A stretch of DNA of 64,000 nucleotides from positions 16,650 to 80,649 of the forward strand of contig JAGNYI010000013.1 of the NCBI GenBank assembly GCA_017985015.1, written 5' to 3'. A program made the translations under genes and the position numbers. Source of the DNA: Giesbergeria sp. Its GTDB lineage: Bacteria > Pseudomonadota > Gammaproteobacteria > Burkholderiales > Burkholderiaceae_C. The notes beneath the pieces are model-generated. The model saw only the letters and a list, made by a program, of their open reading frames with translations, did no database searches and was not told the DNA's origin. Shown here in pieces: positions 8,344 to 17,297 of the stretch; the first letter of the stretch is position 1; the number at the start of each line of letters is the position of its first letter.

Positions 8344-9999
8344 TCAGGCGCGGAACTGATTGGTGATGGGGTAGCGCCAATCCTTGCCAAAGCTGCGCCG
8401 CGTGACGCGGATGCCTACCGGCGCCTGGCGGCGCTTGTATTCGTTGATCTTGATGAGACGCGTCACCCGTTCAACATCCGCGCGTTCGAAACCGGCTGCA
8501 ATGATGGACTCTATGGCTTCGTCATTTTCCATATAGCGCGCAATGATGGCGTCCAGCACCTCGTAGGGTGGCAGGCTGTCCTGGTCGGTCTGACCAGGGC
8601 GCAGCTCGGCGCTGGGTGGGCGCGTGATGATGCGCTCGGGGATCGGGTTGGCGCCGGTGTTGAACGGGTCGTTGGCATTGCGCCAGCGCGCCAGCGCGAA
8701 GACCTGCGTCTTGGGCACGTCCTTGATGGGCGCAAAGCCCCCTGCCATGTCGCCGTACAGCGTGCAATAACCCGTAGCCAGCTCGCTCTTGTTGCCCGTG
8801 GTCAGCACCAGGCTGCCAAACTTGTTCGACAGCGCCATCAACAGCGTGCCGCGAATGCGCGCCTGGAGGTTTTCTTCGGTCGTGTCCTCCGCCTTGCCGG
8901 CGAATTGCGGCGCGAGGGAGGCCTTGAAGGCTTCGAACGCGGGGCGGATGTCGATCTCTTCGTACGACACGCCGAGGCGCCCGGCCATGTCGCGCGCATC
9001 AATCCAGCTGATGTCGGCCGTGTAGGGCGACGGCATCATTACCGTGCGCACGCGGCCCTTGCCCAGCGCATCGACGGCCAGGGCCAACACCAGCGCCGAA
9101 TCGATGCCGCCCGAGAGGCCCAGCAGCACACCGGGGAAGCCATTTTTGCCGATGTAGTCGCGCACGCCCAGCACCAGCGCATGCCACAAGTCTGGCAGCA
9201 AGCCCGGCAGTGGGGCCACGTCTGCTTTAATTTTGATAGCTGCCTGCGCTTGCTCCACCTGCGCAAACACCAGTTTTTCTTCAAAAGCCGGGGCGCGGGC
9301 GACGACAGCGCCGTCCGCGTCCAGAGCAAACGAGCGCCCTTCGAAGACCACCTCGTCCTGCCCGCCCACCAGGTGTGCATAGACCAGCGGCAGGCCGGTT
9401 TCCTGCACCCGCGCGCGCATGGTCTCCTCACGCGTGCTGCTCTTGCCGCTGTGGAACGGCGAGGCGTTGATGACGGCGATGAGCTGGGCGCCCGCTGCCG
9501 CCACGTCCCGTGCCGGTGCTGTGTGCCAGGCGTCCTCACAAATCAGCAAGCCCACGCGCAGGCCGGCCACTTCGAACACGCAAGGCGCCTCGCCGGGCCG
9601 GAAGTAGCGCCGCTCGTCAAACACTTCGTAGTTGGGGAGCTCCCGCTTGGCATAGGTCTGCTCAATGCACCCGGCGCGCAGCACGCTGGCGGCGTTGAAA
9701 CAGGTGGCAAACGCGGCGGCTCCGCTGGCCCGCTGCGGGTGCCCCAGCACGATGACGAGGTCTTTCAGGGCCGCCGTCGCCTCGGCGATGCGTTTGACGG
9801 CATCATCACAGGCCGCGAGAAACGCTGGCCGCAGGAACAAATCCTCGGCGGCATAGCCACACAAGGCCAGTTCGGGCGTCAGCAGCAAGGCCGCGCCGCC
9901 GGCATGGGCCGCGTGCGCTGCATCGATGATCTTCTGCGCGTTGCCGCGCAGGTCACCTACAGTGAAATTGAGTTGCGCTATGCAAATGGAGAGCGTCAT
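8344..9999 (-). CDS. nadE: Glutamine-dependent NAD+ synthase
   Basis: Last step of NAD synthesis: ATP-dependent amidation of nicotinic acid adenine dinucleotide, using ammonia channelled from glutamine. The 551-residue two-domain protein has an N-terminal nitrilase-type glutaminase (TPELALCGY, Lys region YAKRELPNYEVFDE, ICEDAW with the catalytic Cys) and a C-terminal synthetase with the P-loop LGLSGGIDSALVLALAVDAL. ATG 9999 gives the usual MTLSICIAQLNFTVGDL start. The interdomain segment (about residues 248-259, AQAAIKIKA) is written by a half-copy of the dispersed repeat. glnB follows 33 bp downstream. Confidence 0.95.
   Translation of the reverse strand: MTLSICIAQLNFTVGDLRGNAQKIIDAAHAAHAGGAALLLTPELALCGYAAEDLFLRPAFLAACDDAVKRIAEATAALKDLVIVLGHPQRASGAAAFATCFNAASVLRAGCIEQTYAKRELPNYEVFDERRYFRPGEAPCVFEVAGLRVGLLICEDAWHTAPARDVAAAGAQLIAVINASPFHSGKSSTREETMRARVQETGLPLVYAHLVGGQDEVVFEGRSFALDADGAVVARAPAFEEKLVFAQVEQAQAAIKIKADVAPLPGLLPDLWHALVLGVRDYIGKNGFPGVLLGLSGGIDSALVLALAVDALGKGRVRTVMMPSPYTADISWIDARDMAGRLGVSYEEIDIRPAFEAFKASLAPQFAGKAEDTTEENLQARIRGTLLMALSNKFGSLVLTTGNKSELATGYCTLYGDMAGGFAPIKDVPKTQVFALARWRNANDPFNTGANPIPERIITRPPSAELRPGQTDQDSLPPYEVLDAIIARYMENDEAIESIIAAGFERADVERVTRLIKINEYKRRQAPVGIRVTRRSFGKDWRYPITNQFRA
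9224..9256 (+). repeat. Half-copy of the dispersed repeat inside nadE
   Basis: TTTTGATAGCTGCCTGCGCT matches the left half of the family. On the nadE strand it encodes QAQAAIKIKA, almost the same peptide as the hrpA copy (QAQAAIKTKA), in the same frame. Confidence 0.7.
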
Positions 10000-10088
10000 G
10001 GGGCCCAGAAGGTCGGACAAGAGCCAGCGGCAAACCATGCCGAGCACACGAGCATTCGCAATGAACGCGCGCATTGCCAAGGCCGTGC

Positions 10089-11315
10089 ATGGCTGAAAAA
10101 GCCATTATCACCCGCGTACACACCAGTCCGCTGGCGCTGGACGCAGCCGCTTGGAACGCTCTCCTGGCGCAACAGGCACACGCCACGCCCTTCATGCGCC
10201 ACGAGTACCTCGCGGCCCTGCACGCGAGCGGCAGTGCCGTGCCCGCCACTGGCTGGCACCCGCACTACGTCACGCTGGAGCAGGACGGCTGCCTGATCGC
10301 CGCTTGCCCGCTGTACCTGAAAGAGCATTCGTACGGCGAATACATATTCGACTGGGCCTGGGCGCGCGCCTACCAGGAGCACGGCCTCGCCTACTACCCC
10401 AAGGCCCTGGTTGCCGTGCCCTTCACGCCCGTCCCAGGCAGCCGGCTGCTGGCGCGCGATGAGGCTGCGCGCACGGCGCTGCTTCGCGCGGTGGTGGCTT
10501 GGTGCGAGGAGCAGTCCTTGTCTTCCTTGCACCTGCTCTTTGGCAGCGAAGCAGACATGGCGGCGTGCAAAAGTGTTGGGCTGATGCAGCGCACCACCGT
10601 GCAATTTCACTGGAAGAACCTTGCGCCGGAGGGAGGAAGGTTCCGCGATTTCGAGCATTTTCTCGGCGCCCTTACCCAGGACAAGCGCAAGAAAATTCGC
10701 CAGGAGCAGCGCCGCGTGCGGGACGCGGGCGTGCGCTTTCGTTGGGCGCACGGGTCGGACATTGCGGCTGCCGACTGGAATTTTTTCTACCGCTGCTACG
10801 AGCGCACCTATCTGGAACACGGCAACCCGCCCTACCTTAGCCGCGCCTTTTTTGAGCGCATGGCGCGTGACATGCCGGGCGCCTGGCTGCTGTTCATTGC
10901 CGAACGTGAAGGCGAAGCGATTGCTAGCAGTCTGATAGCTGTCAACGCATATCCATCAAGCGCTAGAGGCCAAAATGGCTTTACTTTTTCGCCACCAACA
11001 GCCTATGGCCGGTACTGGGGGGCGCTGGAGCGGGTGGACAGCCTGCACTTCGACGCCTGCTATTACCAGCCGCTGGCCTGGTGCATCGCGCACGGCTTTG
11101 AAACATTTGAGGGCGGTGCCCAGGGCGAGCACAAGATGGCCCGTGCGCTGATGCCAGTGGCCACGCACAGCGCCCATTGGCTGGCCCACCCCGCCTTCGC
11201 AGACGCCGTGGAGCACTTTCTGGAGCGTGAGGATGCTGGCATGGCGGCGTACGTTCAAGAACTCAAGGCGCACACACCCTTTCGCGTCGCAGCGCAGAGG
11301 GTGCCAAACCCCTGA
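10089..11315 (+). CDS. GNAT/FemAB-like N-acyltransferase family protein (DUF482-type)
   Basis: A 408-residue protein of the FemAB-like / peptidoglycan-recognition-type GNAT group (DUF482). Typical motifs are TPFMRHEYLAALHASGSA, GWHPHYVTLEQDG, the tract QDKRKKIRQEQRRVRD, YERTYLEHGNPPYL and, late, YGRYWGA with ACYYQPLAWCIAHGFETFEGGAQGEHK. Substrate unknown. ATG 10089 is preferred over TTG 10074. Residues 278-299, in the GNAT core between EGEAIAS and YGRYWGA, are encoded by a dispersed repeat. From memory, relatives have only a short loop there. The gene is divergent from nadE. Confidence 0.85.
   Translation: MAEKAIITRVHTSPLALDAAAWNALLAQQAHATPFMRHEYLAALHASGSAVPATGWHPHYVTLEQDGCLIAACPLYLKEHSYGEYIFDWAWARAYQEHGLAYYPKALVAVPFTPVPGSRLLARDEAARTALLRAVVAWCEEQSLSSLHLLFGSEADMAACKSVGLMQRTTVQFHWKNLAPEGGRFRDFEHFLGALTQDKRKKIRQEQRRVRDAGVRFRWAHGSDIAAADWNFFYRCYERTYLEHGNPPYLSRAFFERMARDMPGAWLLFIAEREGEAIASSLIAVNAYPSSARGQNGFTFSPPTAYGRYWGALERVDSLHFDACYYQPLAWCIAHGFETFEGGAQGEHKMARALMPVATHSAHWLAHPAFADAVEHFLEREDAGMAAYVQELKAHTPFRVAAQRVPNP
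10920..10985 (+). repeat. Dispersed repeat read in frame inside the GNAT gene
   Basis: CTGATAGCTGTCAACGC, then AAGCGCTAGAGGCCAAAAT: a near-complete copy oriented with the gene. It encodes about 22 residues (LIAVNAYPSSARGQNG and flanks) with no stop in the frame used. Confidence 0.8.
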
Positions 11316-11358
11316 TTGCAGCGCGGAAGTGCTGCCCACCAGTTGCCAGCCCATCTAA

Positions 11359-11379
11359 AGATGCATATCATCTGCATCT
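11359..11379. promoter_or_regulatory. Candidate NsrR-type operator upstream of the suf operon
   Basis: AGATGCA, seven bases, TGCATCT: a 21-bp inverted repeat with the same half-site and spacing as the operator between nnrS and nsrR. It lies 78 nt upstream of the sufB ATG. Another Rrf2-family regulator could also use it. Confidence 0.55.
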
Positions 11380-11392
11380 AATAAAACCAGCG

Positions 11393-11470
11393 ATGACCAC
11401 GATGCCCGTTACTGAAAAAACCGTTCTGTCCTGCTCCCCAACGCCCGAGGTCCGCCATGGGCGCGTCTGA
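11393..11470 (+). CDS. Possible 25-residue leader ORF before sufB
   Basis: An ATG-initiated ORF of 25 codons (starts [14 protein letters not shown]) that ends inside the sufB start region in another frame. It lies between the candidate operator and sufB. No family is recognised and it may simply be chance. Overlap with the sufB start would allow translational coupling. Confidence 0.2.
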   Translation: MTTMPVTEKTVLSCSPTPEVRHGRV

Positions 11471-12911
11471 CCAGGCAGCGCCTCTGGCGCAGGCGCTGGA
11501 GCGCCCCTACCGCCACGGCTTCACCACCGATGTCGAATCCGACTCGCTGCCGCCAGGCCTCGACGAAGGCACGATTCGCGCCATCTCGCTGCGCAAGCGC
11601 GAGCCCGAGTTTTTGCTCAAATGGCGCCTGGCCGCCTACGAACGCTGGCTGACCATGCCCACGCCCGAATGGGCGCATGTGCACATGCAGCCGGTGGACC
11701 TGCAGGCGCTGTGCTACTACTCGGCGCCCAAGTCGCTCAAGGACGGCCCCAAGAGCCTGGCCGATGTGGACCCCAAACTGCTCGAAACCTACGAGAAGCT
11801 CGGCGTGCCGCTGCACGAACGCGCGCGTCTGGCGGGCGTGGCGGTGGATGCGGTGTTCGACTCGGTCTCTGTCGGCACCACCTTCCGCGAGCAATTGCAC
11901 AAAGTCGGCGTCATCTTCTGTTCGTTCTCACACGCCGTGGAGCACTACCCAGAACTGATTGAACGCTACATGGGCAGCGTGGTGCCGGTGGCCGACAACT
12001 ACTACGCCGCGCTCAACTCGGCGGTGTTTTCCGACGGCTCCTTTGTCTATATCCCCAAGGGCGTGCGCTGCCCGATGGAGCTGTCTTCGTACTTTCGCAT
12101 CAACGCCAAAGGCACGGGGCAGTTCGAGCGCACGCTGATCATTGCCGAGGAAGGCAGCCATGTGAGCTACCTCGAAGGCTGCACGGCGCCGCAGCGCGAC
12201 GAGAACCAGCTGCACGCAGCGGTGGTGGAACTGGTGGCGCACGACGACGCCTACATCAAATATTCGACGGTGCAGAACTGGTACCCCGGCGACGAAAACG
12301 GCCTGGGCGGCATCTACAACTTTGTCACCAAGCGGGGCCTGTGCGCCGGCAAACGTGCGCATATCTCGTGGACGCAGATTGAAACCGGCTCAGCCATCAC
12401 CTGGAAGTACCCCAGCGTGGTGCTGCGTGGCGACGATTCGCGCGGCGAATTCCATTCGATTGCGGTGTCCAATCACTTCCAGCAGGCAGACACCGGCACC
12501 AAGATGATTCACCTGGGCAAAAACACCAGCAGCCGCATCGTCTCCAAGGGCATCAGCGCCGGCAATGCGCAAAACAGCTACCGCGGCCTGGTGCGCATAT
12601 CCCCCGGTGCGGCCAATGCACGCAACCACACCCAGTGCGATTCGCTCTTGATTGGCCCCAAGTGTGGCGCCCACACCTTCCCCTACATCGACACCGCACG
12701 CAGCGACGCCGTGGTGGAGCACGAAGCCACCACCACGCGCATTTCGCAGGACCGTTTGTTCTATTGCCAGCAACGCGGCATCCACCCCGAAGACGCGACG
12801 GCGCTCATCGTCGGTGGTTTCTGCCAGTCGGTGCTCGAAGAGCTGCCCATGGAATTCGCGCTCGAAGCCAAGGCCCTGCTTGCGGTCTCGCTCGAAGGCT
12901 CGGTTGGCTAA
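11457..12911 (+). CDS. sufB: Fe-S cluster assembly protein SufB
   Basis: Scaffold subunit of the SufBCD complex on which Fe-S clusters are built under oxidative or iron-limiting stress. The 484-residue protein is the usual length. Conserved blocks include [59 protein letters not shown], the beta-helix core, and the conserved Cys in [16 protein letters not shown]. First gene of sufBCDSUT, 34 bp before sufC. No iscR or sufR gene precedes it. A candidate NsrR-type operator lies upstream. Confidence 0.96.
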   Translation: MGASDQAAPLAQALERPYRHGFTTDVESDSLPPGLDEGTIRAISLRKREPEFLLKWRLAAYERWLTMPTPEWAHVHMQPVDLQALCYYSAPKSLKDGPKSLADVDPKLLETYEKLGVPLHERARLAGVAVDAVFDSVSVGTTFREQLHKVGVIFCSFSHAVEHYPELIERYMGSVVPVADNYYAALNSAVFSDGSFVYIPKGVRCPMELSSYFRINAKGTGQFERTLIIAEEGSHVSYLEGCTAPQRDENQLHAAVVELVAHDDAYIKYSTVQNWYPGDENGLGGIYNFVTKRGLCAGKRAHISWTQIETGSAITWKYPSVVLRGDDSRGEFHSIAVSNHFQQADTGTKMIHLGKNTSSRIVSKGISAGNAQNSYRGLVRISPGAANARNHTQCDSLLIGPKCGAHTFPYIDTARSDAVVEHEATTTRISQDRLFYCQQRGIHPEDATALIVGGFCQSVLEELPMEFALEAKALLAVSLEGSVG

Positions 12912-12945
12912 GCCAGAACATTTTTAAAAAAAGTCGAAACACCCC

Positions 12946-13719
12946 ATGATCACCTCCACCACCCCCCTGCTGCAACTGGACGCCCTGCGCGTTGCCATTG
13001 GCGAAAAGACCATCCTGCAATCCATCAGCCTCGACGTCGCCCCCGGCGAACTCGTCGTGCTGATGGGCGCCAACGGCAGCGGCAAAAGCACGCTCGGCCT
13101 GGCGCTTGCGGGCCACCCGGCCTACCACACGACCGAGGGCACGGCGCGCTTTGGCGGCGCCGATCTGCTGGCCATGGAACCCCAGGACCGCGCCCGCGCC
13201 GGGCTGTTCCTGTCGTTCCAGGCGCCCCCGGAGATTCCCGGTGTCAAGAACAACCTGTTCATCCGCACCGCCATGAATGCCGTGCGCGCCGCGCGCGGCG
13301 AGGAACCGCAGGATGCGTACGACTTTCTCGGCAGCGCCAAGGCCGCCGCCACGACACTCGGCCTGCCAGAAAACATGCTCAGCCGCCCGGTGAATGATGG
13401 GTTTTCGGGCGGCGAGAGAAAACGCAATGAGCTGCTGCAACTCTCCTTGCTGCGCCCGCGCCTGGCGGTGCTCGACGAAATCGACTCGGGCATGGACGTG
13501 GATGGTGTGCGCGCGGTCGTCGAACTGGTGCAGCGCCTGCGCAGCGAAGGCACGGCCTTCATCGTCGTCTCGCACTACCTGCAGCTGATTGAGTCGCTGC
13601 AACCCGACACCGTGCTGCGCCTCGCCGACGGCCAGATTGCCGAGCGCGGCGACATCGCCCTGGCGCAGCGCATTGCGCGCACCGGTTTCGTGCAGGCGCC
13701 CGAATTGGCAGAGGCTTGA
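12946..13719 (+). CDS. sufC: Fe-S cluster assembly ATPase SufC
   Basis: ABC-type ATPase that drives conformational change of SufBCD. It has 257 residues. Walker A is GANGSGKST, the signature is FSGGERKRNELLQ and Walker B is LAVLDEIDSGMD, followed by the switch His in VVSHY. The FSGGERKRNE form is diagnostic of SufC rather than a transporter ATPase. Second gene of the operon, 4 bp before sufD. Confidence 0.97.
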   Translation: MITSTTPLLQLDALRVAIGEKTILQSISLDVAPGELVVLMGANGSGKSTLGLALAGHPAYHTTEGTARFGGADLLAMEPQDRARAGLFLSFQAPPEIPGVKNNLFIRTAMNAVRAARGEEPQDAYDFLGSAKAAATTLGLPENMLSRPVNDGFSGGERKRNELLQLSLLRPRLAVLDEIDSGMDVDGVRAVVELVQRLRSEGTAFIVVSHYLQLIESLQPDTVLRLADGQIAERGDIALAQRIARTGFVQAPELAEA

Positions 13720-13723
13720 GACC

Positions 13724-14935
13724 ATGAACATCCGCCCCATCACCGCACACGAGGCCATGTTGATGGCCCGTGAGCACCTCGCTGCCACCGGCTGGGTGGC
13801 ACCAAAGAACGAATCCTTCCGCCACCTGCCACCGCCACCGGCTGCACTCTGGCTGGAGCAGGCTGCAGCAACGCCATTGGCGCAGAACAGCGGCTGGACC
13901 CTCACCACGCTTGCCGGCGGCACACCTACCGGCATTGCGGCACGCACGCTGTCTGCCACCGACACCGCACAGCGCGCCGAGCTGTTTGCGGGCCTGGATT
14001 TGCCGGGCGACGATGACGCCGCGCCATTTGCCTGGGCGCACCGCGCCTTGTGCACTGCGGGCCTGCGCCTGCGGGTAGAGTCCGGAACGGCGCAGCAACC
14101 CACGCAGCTTGAACTGCGCCACCAGCCCACGGGCCAGGTGGAAGCGCCCTTGTTGGTGCTCGACATCGCCGAAGGGGTGCACTGCGTCCTGCGCGAACTC
14201 CACCTCGCGGGCGACGCTGCCACCTCTGGCGGCAAGGTACAAAACCTGCAGTTACACCTGCGCCTTGCCCGAGGTGCCAGCCTGCAGCACCTGCGCGTTG
14301 TCGCCCCGCATGCAGAGGACCGCTGCGCGCACATCATTCACGCCCAGATAGGTGAGAACGCTCGCTACGTCCAGGCCTTTGTCGCCGGCGGCAGCAGCTA
14401 CCACCTGCAGCGCAGCCAGGTGCTGCTCAGCGGCGCGGGCTCCTCGGCGCATATTGCGGGCCTGACCTGTGCAGCCGGCACAAAATTCGAGCAGCAGGTC
14501 TTCATGCGCCATGCCGCAGCGCGGACCACCAGCCACAGCGAAGCACTGGTGCTGGCAAGCGGCAAGGCGCACACGGTGGCCAACGCCAACACGCACATTG
14601 CGCCCGGCTCGGACGAAGCCGACGTGCACCAGCGGCTCGCAGGCATTCCGTTGGGAGGCCAGCCGCGGCTGGTACTGCGCCCACACCTGGAGATCTACCA
14701 CGACAACGTGCAGGCAGCCCATGGCGCCACTTGGGGCGCCCTGCCCGAAGATGCGTTGTTCTACGCGCGCCAGCGCGGGTTGGACGCGAGCGCTGCACGC
14801 TCGCTCATCATCGAGGGCATGGCCAACGCCCTGCTGTCGCGCTGCTTCACGGATGCCGCCACGCTCGATGCCTTGGCCCAGGGCGATGCCCTTCAAGGCG
14901 TGCTGCGCCAAGTGCTGGAGACAAGCCATGGGTGA
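13724..14935 (+). CDS. sufD: Fe-S cluster assembly protein SufD
   Basis: Partner of SufB in the SufBC2D complex, needed for iron acquisition in cluster assembly. The 403-residue protein is less conserved than SufB, as usual. It carries the SufBD beta-helix core, the HSEALVLASGKAHTVANANT stretch, LEIYHDNVQAAHGATWG with the conserved His, and the C-terminal FYARQRGLDASAARSLIIEG. ATG 13724 (MNIRPITAHEA) lies just after the sufC stop. The 3' end overlaps sufS by eight bases. Confidence 0.94.
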   Translation: MNIRPITAHEAMLMAREHLAATGWVAPKNESFRHLPPPPAALWLEQAAATPLAQNSGWTLTTLAGGTPTGIAARTLSATDTAQRAELFAGLDLPGDDDAAPFAWAHRALCTAGLRLRVESGTAQQPTQLELRHQPTGQVEAPLLVLDIAEGVHCVLRELHLAGDAATSGGKVQNLQLHLRLARGASLQHLRVVAPHAEDRCAHIIHAQIGENARYVQAFVAGGSSYHLQRSQVLLSGAGSSAHIAGLTCAAGTKFEQQVFMRHAAARTTSHSEALVLASGKAHTVANANTHIAPGSDEADVHQRLAGIPLGGQPRLVLRPHLEIYHDNVQAAHGATWGALPEDALFYARQRGLDASAARSLIIEGMANALLSRCFTDAATLDALAQGDALQGVLRQVLETSHG

Positions 14936-16217
14936 CATGCTCCCCGCCCGCTGGCTCAGCGCATCCGGCGCGGCGCCCACCAGTCCGTCCGGCGTTACCG
15001 GGCTACGCGCCCTGTTTCCGGTGCTCTCCCAGCATATTCAGGGCCACCCGCTCGCCTATCTGGACAACGCCGCCACCACGCAGATGCCCCAGCCGGTGCT
15101 GGATGCACTGCAGCACTTCGAGCGCCACGACCGCGCCAACATCCACCGCGGCGTACACGCACTGAGCCAACGCGCCACCGACGCCTACGACGCTGCGCGC
15201 GCCGAGCTCAAACGCTTTGTCGGTGCGGGGGCTGGGCACGAACTGGTGTTCACCTCGGGCACCACCGAATCGCTCAACCTTGTGGCGCACGGCCTGTCTG
15301 CACATGCTGGTGGGAGCAAGCCTCTGCAGCGCGGTGATGAAATCATCGTCAGCGGCCTGGAGCACCACGCCAACCTCTTGCCCTGGCAACGCGCCGCGCG
15401 CGAGAGCGGCGCGGTCCTGCGCATTCTGCTGCCCGATGCTGAGGGCCATCTGCACGCCGAAGACCTGGCCCGTCTTCTGAGCCCGCGCACACGCGTGTTT
15501 GCCGTAACCGCCTGCGCCAACGCCACTGGCGAACGCCCGCCCGTGGCTGAGCTGCTGGCATTGGCGCGCCAAGCCGGCGCACTGACGGTGCTGGATGCTG
15601 CGCAAGTGGCCGCCCATGCCGTCCCCGATATCTCCGCCCTGCCCTGCGATTTCCTCGTTTTCTCGGGCCACAAGATGTATGGCCCCATGGGCACCGGCGC
15701 CCTCGTGGGTGCGCGCAACGCGCTTGAACTGCTGGCCCCACTGCGGGTGGGTGGCGACATGGTGGAGTGGGTAAGCTTCACCGACGCAAGTTATGCCGCG
15801 CTACCCGCCCGGCTGGAGGCTGGCACGCCCAATGTGGGCGGCGCCATTGGCATGGCAGCAGCGGCCAAATTCATAGACGCCGTAGGCCGCAGTGCGATCG
15901 ACCAGCATTTGCATGCGCTTCGCCACCAAGCCGTACAAGGCCTTGCCGCCCTGCCCGGCCTGCGTGTGCTGTCACCCGATACCCAGGACACCGCCATCGT
16001 CTCCTTCGTGACCGAAGGCGTTCACCCACACGACATCGGCACGCTGCTTGACGGCCAGGGCGTTGCCGTGCGCACCGGCCACCACTGTGCCCAGCCATTG
16101 CTGGAACATCTGGGCTGTGGGCCGACGACGCGCGCGTCGTTCGCGCTCTACAACACACCGGAAGAAGTCGAGCGCCTGGTCGCGGGCGTGGCCAAGGCGC
16201 TGGAGCTTTTGCGATGA
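14928..16217 (+). CDS. sufS: Cysteine desulfurase SufS
   Basis: PLP-dependent group II cysteine desulfurase that extracts sulfur from L-cysteine as an enzyme persulfide and passes it to SufU/SufBCD. It has 429 residues. Visible sites are YLDNAATTQMPQPVLDA near the N-terminus, the PLP lysine in FLVFSGHKMYGPMGTGALVG and the active-site Cys in RTGHHCAQPLLEHLG. It starts at ATG 14928, overlapping the sufD stop. The sufU start overlaps its own stop by four bases. Confidence 0.95.
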   Translation: MGDMLPARWLSASGAAPTSPSGVTGLRALFPVLSQHIQGHPLAYLDNAATTQMPQPVLDALQHFERHDRANIHRGVHALSQRATDAYDAARAELKRFVGAGAGHELVFTSGTTESLNLVAHGLSAHAGGSKPLQRGDEIIVSGLEHHANLLPWQRAARESGAVLRILLPDAEGHLHAEDLARLLSPRTRVFAVTACANATGERPPVAELLALARQAGALTVLDAAQVAAHAVPDISALPCDFLVFSGHKMYGPMGTGALVGARNALELLAPLRVGGDMVEWVSFTDASYAALPARLEAGTPNVGGAIGMAAAAKFIDAVGRSAIDQHLHALRHQAVQGLAALPGLRVLSPDTQDTAIVSFVTEGVHPHDIGTLLDGQGVAVRTGHHCAQPLLEHLGCGPTTRASFALYNTPEEVERLVAGVAKALELLR

Positions 16218-16687
16218 GCAGTGCCGAAACCGATCTCTACCAGGAACTGGTGCTGGAGCACAAACGTGCGCCGCGCAACTTCGGCCATTTACTCGCGCCC
16301 ACGCACCAGGCACGGGGCACCAACCCATCTTGTGGCGACGACCTTTCCGTAGAACTGAATATTGCGGATGGGCGCCTCGCAGACATCCGCTTTCACGGCC
16401 AGGGCTGCGCCATCTGCATGGCTTCCGCCTCGATGATGAGCGAGGCCGTGAAGGGCCAGGAGATTGCCACCGCGCAGGCGCTGCAACAGCACTTTCGCGC
16501 CGTACTGACCGGGGAAGAAAGTGCCGACGTCGCCCCGCTCGGCAAGCTTGTCAGCCTGGCCGGCGTCAGCCGCTACCCCAGCCGCATCAAATGCGCGCTA
16601 CTAGGCTGGCATGCGCTGATGCATGCCATTGCCAGCAACCCGGCCGCGCCCGCAGCCCCGGTATCCACGGAAGGAGAAACACCATGA
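16214..16687 (+). CDS. sufU: SUF system sulfur-relay/scaffold protein SufU
   Basis: IscU-fold protein that accepts persulfide sulfur from SufS (zinc-dependent in characterised SufU). The 157-residue protein has the conserved Cys40 and Asp42 in NPSCGDD, Cys65 and Cys68 in QGCAICMAS, and Cys127 in RIKCALLGWH. The loop of about twenty residues before Cys127 (TGEESADVAPLGKLVSLAGV) is the usual SufU-specific insertion. Four-base overlaps with sufS and sufT show tight coupling. Confidence 0.94.
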   Translation: MSSAETDLYQELVLEHKRAPRNFGHLLAPTHQARGTNPSCGDDLSVELNIADGRLADIRFHGQGCAICMASASMMSEAVKGQEIATAQALQQHFRAVLTGEESADVAPLGKLVSLAGVSRYPSRIKCALLGWHALMHAIASNPAAPAAPVSTEGETP

Positions 16688-17232
16688 TGAAACGCATGCG
16701 CGAAGACGTGCTGATTAATCGACCTGTGACGGTCGAGCGCATTCCCGATGGCACACCCATGGATTTGCCCGGCGGACTCTGGGCCCAGGTGACCCAGGCG
16801 CTGGGCTCAAACTTCACCCTGGTCGTCGAGGGCCAGTTGGTGCGCCTCAAGGGGAGTGATGCCGACGCCATTGGCAAAGAGCCGCCCGCCGAAGTCGAAC
16901 ACCCCGAGAACGTTGAAATTGACGATGTCAGCGGCCTGATCTGGAACACCCTCAAGACCTGCTACGACCCGGAGATTCCGGTCAACATCGTGGACTTGGG
17001 CCTCGTCTACCGCTGTGACCTGGAACCCATGGAAGGCGGCGATGTGCGCGCCCTCATCGACATGACGCTCACCGCGCCCGGCTGCGGCATGGGAGAAGCG
17101 ATTGCCGATGAGGTCTGCGACAAGGTGCTGGCGATTCCGCGCGTCGGCGAGATCACCGTCAACATGGTGTTTGACCCACCCTGGGATCGCTCGCGCATGT
17201 CGGAAGCAGCGATGTTGGCCATGGGTATGTAA
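16684..17232 (+). CDS. sufT: SUF system maturation protein SufT (DUF59/MIP18 family)
   Basis: Auxiliary Fe-S maturation protein. The 182-residue protein has an N-terminal extension (residues 1-75) followed by a MIP18/DUF59 domain with VIDLGLVY-like NIVDLGLVYRCDL, TLTAPGCGMGEAIADEV and VFDPPWDRSRMSEAA. The Cys in APGCGMG is the conserved family residue. ATG 16684 overlaps the sufU stop. Last gene of the suf operon, followed within 20 bp by a strong terminator. Confidence 0.92.
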   Translation: MMKRMREDVLINRPVTVERIPDGTPMDLPGGLWAQVTQALGSNFTLVVEGQLVRLKGSDADAIGKEPPAEVEHPENVEIDDVSGLIWNTLKTCYDPEIPVNIVDLGLVYRCDLEPMEGGDVRALIDMTLTAPGCGMGEAIADEVCDKVLAIPRVGEITVNMVFDPPWDRSRMSEAAMLAMGM

Positions 17233-17249
17233 ACCGCACACTCCCCAAC

Positions 17250-17278
17250 AAAAAGGCGCCCCATGGACGCCTTTTTTT
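17250..17278 (+). terminator. Rho-independent terminator of the suf operon
   Basis: AAAAAGGCG stem, 9-nt loop, CGCCTTTTT stem with a T-run, 17 nt after the sufT stop. The A-tract also makes it usable in the opposite direction for the convergent DUF2249 gene. Confidence 0.9.
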
Positions 17279-17297
17279 GGTTCTATCGCTGTAGAGA

